Below are positions 54,101 through 60,100 of a stretch of DNA of 64,000 bases, in pieces. Made by a program: the position numbers and the translations under genes. The notes under the pieces are model-generated. The model was not told where the DNA came from. It worked only from the letters and a program-made list of their open reading frames with translations, and did not search any database. This DNA is from Paratinospora sagittata (Eukaryota > Streptophyta > Magnoliopsida > Ranunculales > Menispermaceae), in the NCBI GenBank assembly GCA_035771175.1, contig CM069598.1, positions 17,501 to 81,500 on the forward strand, read 5' to 3'. The stretch's first letter is position 1. Every line of letters begins with the position of its first letter.

Positions 54101-57100
54101 TCTTTTAGTTATGCTCAAATAAACATAATTATATATTTAAAACTCATGAAAGATGATAATGGTTTAAAGTAGGATTTATAATCTCTTTATTATGTGACAG
54201 CTATTCTATGAGTGCCAACGAATTTTATGATTTTTATGCTTAACATGTATAGGAGAATTAATTAATTACACGTAATTTATAAATTAAATATTCATTTTTT
54301 ATTTAAATTACAGTTTTCTAAATCTTATTTTGCTTCTTCCTTTAGTGATTTTTTAGTTTTTATCCATTGCATATGAAATTGTACTTCAATCTCGTATATA
54401 TTTATTCTTTATGAATATCTTCTAACAAAAGAAAAAACCTCGTGTTTGTATAGTTTTTTGTTTAAAAAAAAAAAATTAAAGGATTTCTTTAAGTTTTACA
54501 GTTATTTCAATATTTTTCCTAACTTCAATGGAATTTTATAGTAATTTGATTACAATTAATTTGTAATTTGAGGATTGAAAAATAAATTTTCATTAAAATT
54601 TGGAGAATTATGTTAAATTTTTGTTCCATGGTTTATAATACCTAAAGGGGTGACTAACAGGATAGAGAAGATGAGGAAAGATTTCATATGGAAAAAAACT
54701 AAGGATTTTTTTTAAGTTTTAAAAATTATTTCAATATTTTTCGTAACTTTGCTGGAATTTCTAAAATGATTTGATTACAATTAATTTCTAATTTGAGGAT
54801 TGAAAAATCAATAAAATTTAGAGAATTATGTTGAATTTGCGTTCCATGGTTTGAAATACCTAAAGGGGTGACTAATAGAATAGAGAAGATTATGAGAGAT
54901 TTGAAGGTGAACATTATCTACATTTAGTGGCTGGGAGAAGATCTACTACCTAAAGGAGTGAGGGAGATTTGGGAATTGGAAATACAGGGTTGAGAACAAA
55001 GCCTTCGTTGTTAAATGGTTACAGAGATTAGGTTTTGAGAATAGAGGACTAAAGAAAAGGTGACTAAAACTATTCATGGAATGTGATGCAGTAATTGGGA
55101 TGTAGGAGAAGCAATCAAGTCCACTTATTGGAGTCCTTGGTAATATCTCATCTTTTTTATCCAGAATTTTGGGAATTGGTCAGATGTAAGTTGGGTACTG
55201 ACCACAAAATTAGATTTTGGAAGATCTTGGTGCAATGACCAATCCCTAAAGTATTATTTCCCATCTTTATATTTAGTATCCTATTATCATAATGCCCCTA
55301 TCCGTGGGTTTTTCCCTCATATGGTGGACCATTAGAATTTCCTTGCTTGGAATTTCTCAAGTACTCTGAATTCGGAGACACTTTCTCACCTATCTAATAG
55401 GGTGGGATGTTCAGTGGGTTCGTGGCCTATGAATTATTTAGGTCTCCCGCTTGGAGGCAACCCATTATCTTAGAGATTTTGGGAACCAGTTATGGCTAAA
55501 ATCTCCAAGAGATTAGATGGGTGGAAACGGGCCTTTCTATCCAAGGGAGGCCAATTGGCTTTGGTTCGATCTGTTTTAATGGCACTTCCCTCATATTACA
55601 TGTCTATATTAAGATCCCATCATCAGTGGTAGCATGGATTGAGAAAAGGATTAAAAGGTTCTTTTGGGGAGGCAAACTGCATAGAGGTCCCTCTAACTTG
55701 ATAAAGTGGGAGGTGGTGAAGAGATTGGTGGAGAAAGGTGGTCTGGGTATTGGGACTTTGTCACTCCGTAATGTTGTGCTTTGAAGTAAATGGATTTGGA
55801 GGTTTGTTACAGAACCACATTCTCTTTGGGCAAAAGTGATCTCGAGCAAATACGACAGACTAAATTTTGAAGGTTCGGGTAGAAGGTTGAAGTCCACCTA
55901 TAGATGTCCGTGGAAGTTCATCTCCTCTTTGGTGCCTCAGTTCTCTCCTCATGTGGCATTCAGAGTTGGTAATGGACAGCTATTAAGGTTTTGGGAGGGC
56001 AGGTGGTTGGATAACTCAACACTGGCTACTACTTTTCCACACCTCTACAGACTATCTAACTTCCATAATCACCCCATAGCCTCCTTTTTGGACCATTCTT
56101 TTCCATCACACTCCCAAAACACGTCCTGGAACTTGCACTTCCCTAGAGCCTTAATGGATAGAGAGTTGGTTGAGATTGGTTCCCTTCTTAACAAACTTCA
56201 AAACGTTTCCTTTACACTAGAACCAGATAGGATTACTTGGTCCCTTGATCCATCTAAGGCATACACATGCAAATCCTTCTTCTCAACACTAATTGATGCA
56301 CCGCACATTATACCATCCACTTGCTTTACTCACATTTGGCAGGCATATTTTCCATCTAAGGTAAAGGTATTTGGGTGGGCTTTGGCTCATAAGCGTATCA
56401 ATACAGTGGAAATGATGCAACGAAGACTTCCCAATATGTGTTTGTCACCTCACTGCTGTACCTTCTGCAAAATGAATGGGGAAAACATAGATCATATGTT
56501 CTTTCAATGTGACTATGTGAGGAAGATATGGGGGGAATGGATCAAATTTTCAGGGCATAGATTCATGGCCCCTAACCAGGTGGAAGATGCTTTGTCGTTA
56601 CAACATATGCCCTCTTTGTCAATTAAGGAAAGAGGGTTGGGTATGATTGCATTTTATGCTTCATTATGGATGATATGGCTCAAACGTAATAATAGAGTAC
56701 TTCATGGTGTGGAAAAGTCTGGATTGCAGCTGTGGGAAGACATCAAACTTAAGGCTAGTACATGGATCTTTGCTTCACCTTTGGGTGGGGGTTTCTCAAT
56801 ATCTGAATGGTTATTAAATTGGAGTAGTTGTATGTATGTGGGTAGGGATATTCTATATTAAATAGGAAAGGGGCTAGCTGGGGTGTCTATATGGATAGAA
56901 GATTGGATTCTATAGTTCCTGATTTACTTCTGGTGAACAGCACATGTATAGGTATCTTATTATTACATCAATATAATTCATTTTGTTTCCGCTCAAAAAA
57001 AAAAAAAAAAAAAAAAATCTCAAGAGCTCTGACCGTTTGTTTGAATTCCAAGAACTAGGTGAGCTCCCATAGAGGCTAGAGCGTGGGGATTGAAGAGGGA

Positions 57101-60100
57101 GAACTAGATGAAATGACATGGACTCTCAACCTAAACAATCACTACTCTTGTAGATCTGCTTCTCTGACAATTTTGGGAGAGCCACCTCGCTCCATATTCC
57201 ACACCTCCATTTCATATGAAAAGCTCAATTCCTTCTCAGGTCCAGGTTATTGGATTTGGATTTGGTGTGAATGTTTAGAAGAGACTCCAAAGTCTACTAA
57301 TCATTTGTTTCTTCATTTTCTTTCTCTTCCAAAATTTTGACATTTCTTTCTTAAGGAACTAAAGATATCTTGGGTTCCTCCAAAAAGACGCTGTTGGGTT
57401 TTCTCAACCTTAATCGGTCAAACCAAACGCGATGGAAATATTCAAGCAATCTATCAACCATCCAACAATCAATATTACATGGTTTGGTCAATTGGTGCCG
57501 ACATCCACAGGCGGAGAAATCAATATATTTTACCGAAATGATTCTAATACAATAAGGTCATCCTTCAACACTCACCTCTTGTCACACGATAATCATAATT
57601 CCTCAACCTTCAACACATCATTCTACAGCCAATCAATCTAACCTATCCATCCCATATTTGTAATGATTAAACTACCAATACAACCCGAAAACTAAAATTA
57701 GACATCTAATATAATTAGAAGTTTACCACAACTACTCGTTATAATTAGGACTCTCACTCAATTAGAGTTCAAGCCAATTTCAACAATCTCCACCTTGACA
57801 AAAACACTATTAACCAATTCATCTTCAATCTCCATTGTAACATGAATAATCATCTCTCTCAATCGATCAATCGATCAATCGAACAATGGTCTCATGTTAT
57901 TAAGATGCAAATTAACCAATCAATCTTCACAATAAAGCGAAGAAACATCCAATCATTCAATATGTAATAGCTAGTCTTGGCAATCACTCCACCACAAACA
58001 AAACATTCGGATTTTTGATGGAGGCAACCTCACATTGGCTTCATCACATTTCTTATTGCAACAAGCCAAAACATTCAGAGGAAACTGTTTTGGATGATAC
58101 AATGCACCAGAGAGTTGATTTCCTTGTTTAACTTCAAGTAATTGACTACCGCATAAAACAATGGATTATCTGATGTACTAGAGAGCCTCTTATTAAACAA
58201 CTCCCCAATACCCCAATCTGTCAGCTTTCACAGCCTAGAGCAAAATATCAACACAATGCTCTTTGGAGTTGTTTTATAAAGCAACTCTCATCTTCTTCAA
58301 CCCAACCAAGTTCTTCATTAAGCCCTTGAACCACAATAAAGAGGTGGATGTCTTCTTCCTTTAAGGTGCAGCAACAATGCAACCTTTCACACGACCAACA
58401 ACTGCTTCTTATTCAACTGCAACAATAACGCAATGGTAGCCACACAATTGTTGTTGCAACAATTTGGTGTTTCTCAAAATCAATATCGTTTCATAATCAA
58501 CACAACTACAAGCAACAAACTTCAACATGCTCAACAATGATCAAAATTATAGTTGATAGAGTACCATGCGATCAATCTAAATATGACATCAGCTTATGAT
58601 CTACCTTACTTTGATACCACTTGTTGGGTTCTCTCAACCCTAATTGATCAAATCAAACGCAATGGAAATGTTCAAACAATCAATTTTACATAGTTCGGTC
58701 AATCGGTGCCTACATCTACGGATGGAAAAATTAATATATTTTGCTGAAAAGATTACAATACAAGAAGGTCATCCTTCGTCACACACTCTATCATAACCTC
58801 TCGGCCTTCAAAACGTCATATATCACCAATCAATCTGACCTACCCATAACATATATATCATGAATAAACTAGACTTCCAATACAACCCAAACACTAGGCG
58901 TCCACTATAATTAGAATTCTATGGCAAATACTTATTATAATTAGGTCTCTACTCAATTTACAACCCAACATGTGCATGGACACCTTATTTTTTACTAACA
59001 ATGACACTCTTTCTAAGAAGAGCAAGAGGATATGGAGCATAGCATTTTGGAATTTAATCAAATATAGAGCATCTCTATCTCTATCCAACTAAGGGACTGG
59101 AAACTCTTTTGTTCTTTGAGGACACCTGGCCCCTCTTCTGCTTGTTATAATCATTTTGTTTTGTATCCAAATTCCAAAAGGAATTTTAAAAAATGCGACT
59201 GACGCTTACTGTAAACATGCTATTGCAGAAACTTATGTTCTAGTCAGTCTATACCTTCTGTACATGGTGCAGTCCTTGCTTTGGCAGCTTCTGTATTATC
59301 AGTTCCTTATGACATGCCCAGGTATGCCTCAAGTGATGCTATCATGTATGTAAAACATAAATTTAATGGATTTTATGTTATTTTCTTTGTGAGAATTGAA
59401 ATGCATTGAGTAAAGGAATGTCATGCTAGCATCTTAGTCAATCTACACTACAATTGCAGACTATATAAGCTCCCATCAACAGCAATGTCTATTCAACTTA
59501 TTGTAGCTTATGTCCATTCAGAACATTTCCATATCATGCCACAATTTATATGTGGTTGGCACAAAATATAGTAAGACCTCTCTATAGTGATACTCTATAT
59601 AGGAATAACTGCCATGTAGTCATAAAAAAATCTGGTCCCAACTTGGGCCTGTTATAAATAAGAATAAACTCCACATTGTAATAAGTTATAATTTTTCCAG
59701 GTCCTGCCTTAAGGGATTTGCCTCCACATTGTAATAATTATTCATATATAGCAAAAAATATATGCTCTATTACATTAAAGGTTTAAGATGAAATAAAATA
59801 TTAATCTAAAGTTGTTTGGGACAATGCATTTATAGAATTTACATTGAGAGAAAAACATTAAAGAGAACGCAAAACTTTAGACTTTTAAGATGACTTTGCA
59901 TATTCCCAAGAATCCCAACACTACAAAGATGCATCTAGTAGTTTTTTGAATCTATGTCTTTCTCTTTGATCAATGTCTATACCTTGGATTTGACATGCTC
60001 CATTAATTAATTATTAATGTAGTGCTTACTTCACCTCTATAACACTTGCGCTAAGGATAACTGAGTCAAAACAATAATTTTTGTAACTACACCTCTATTA

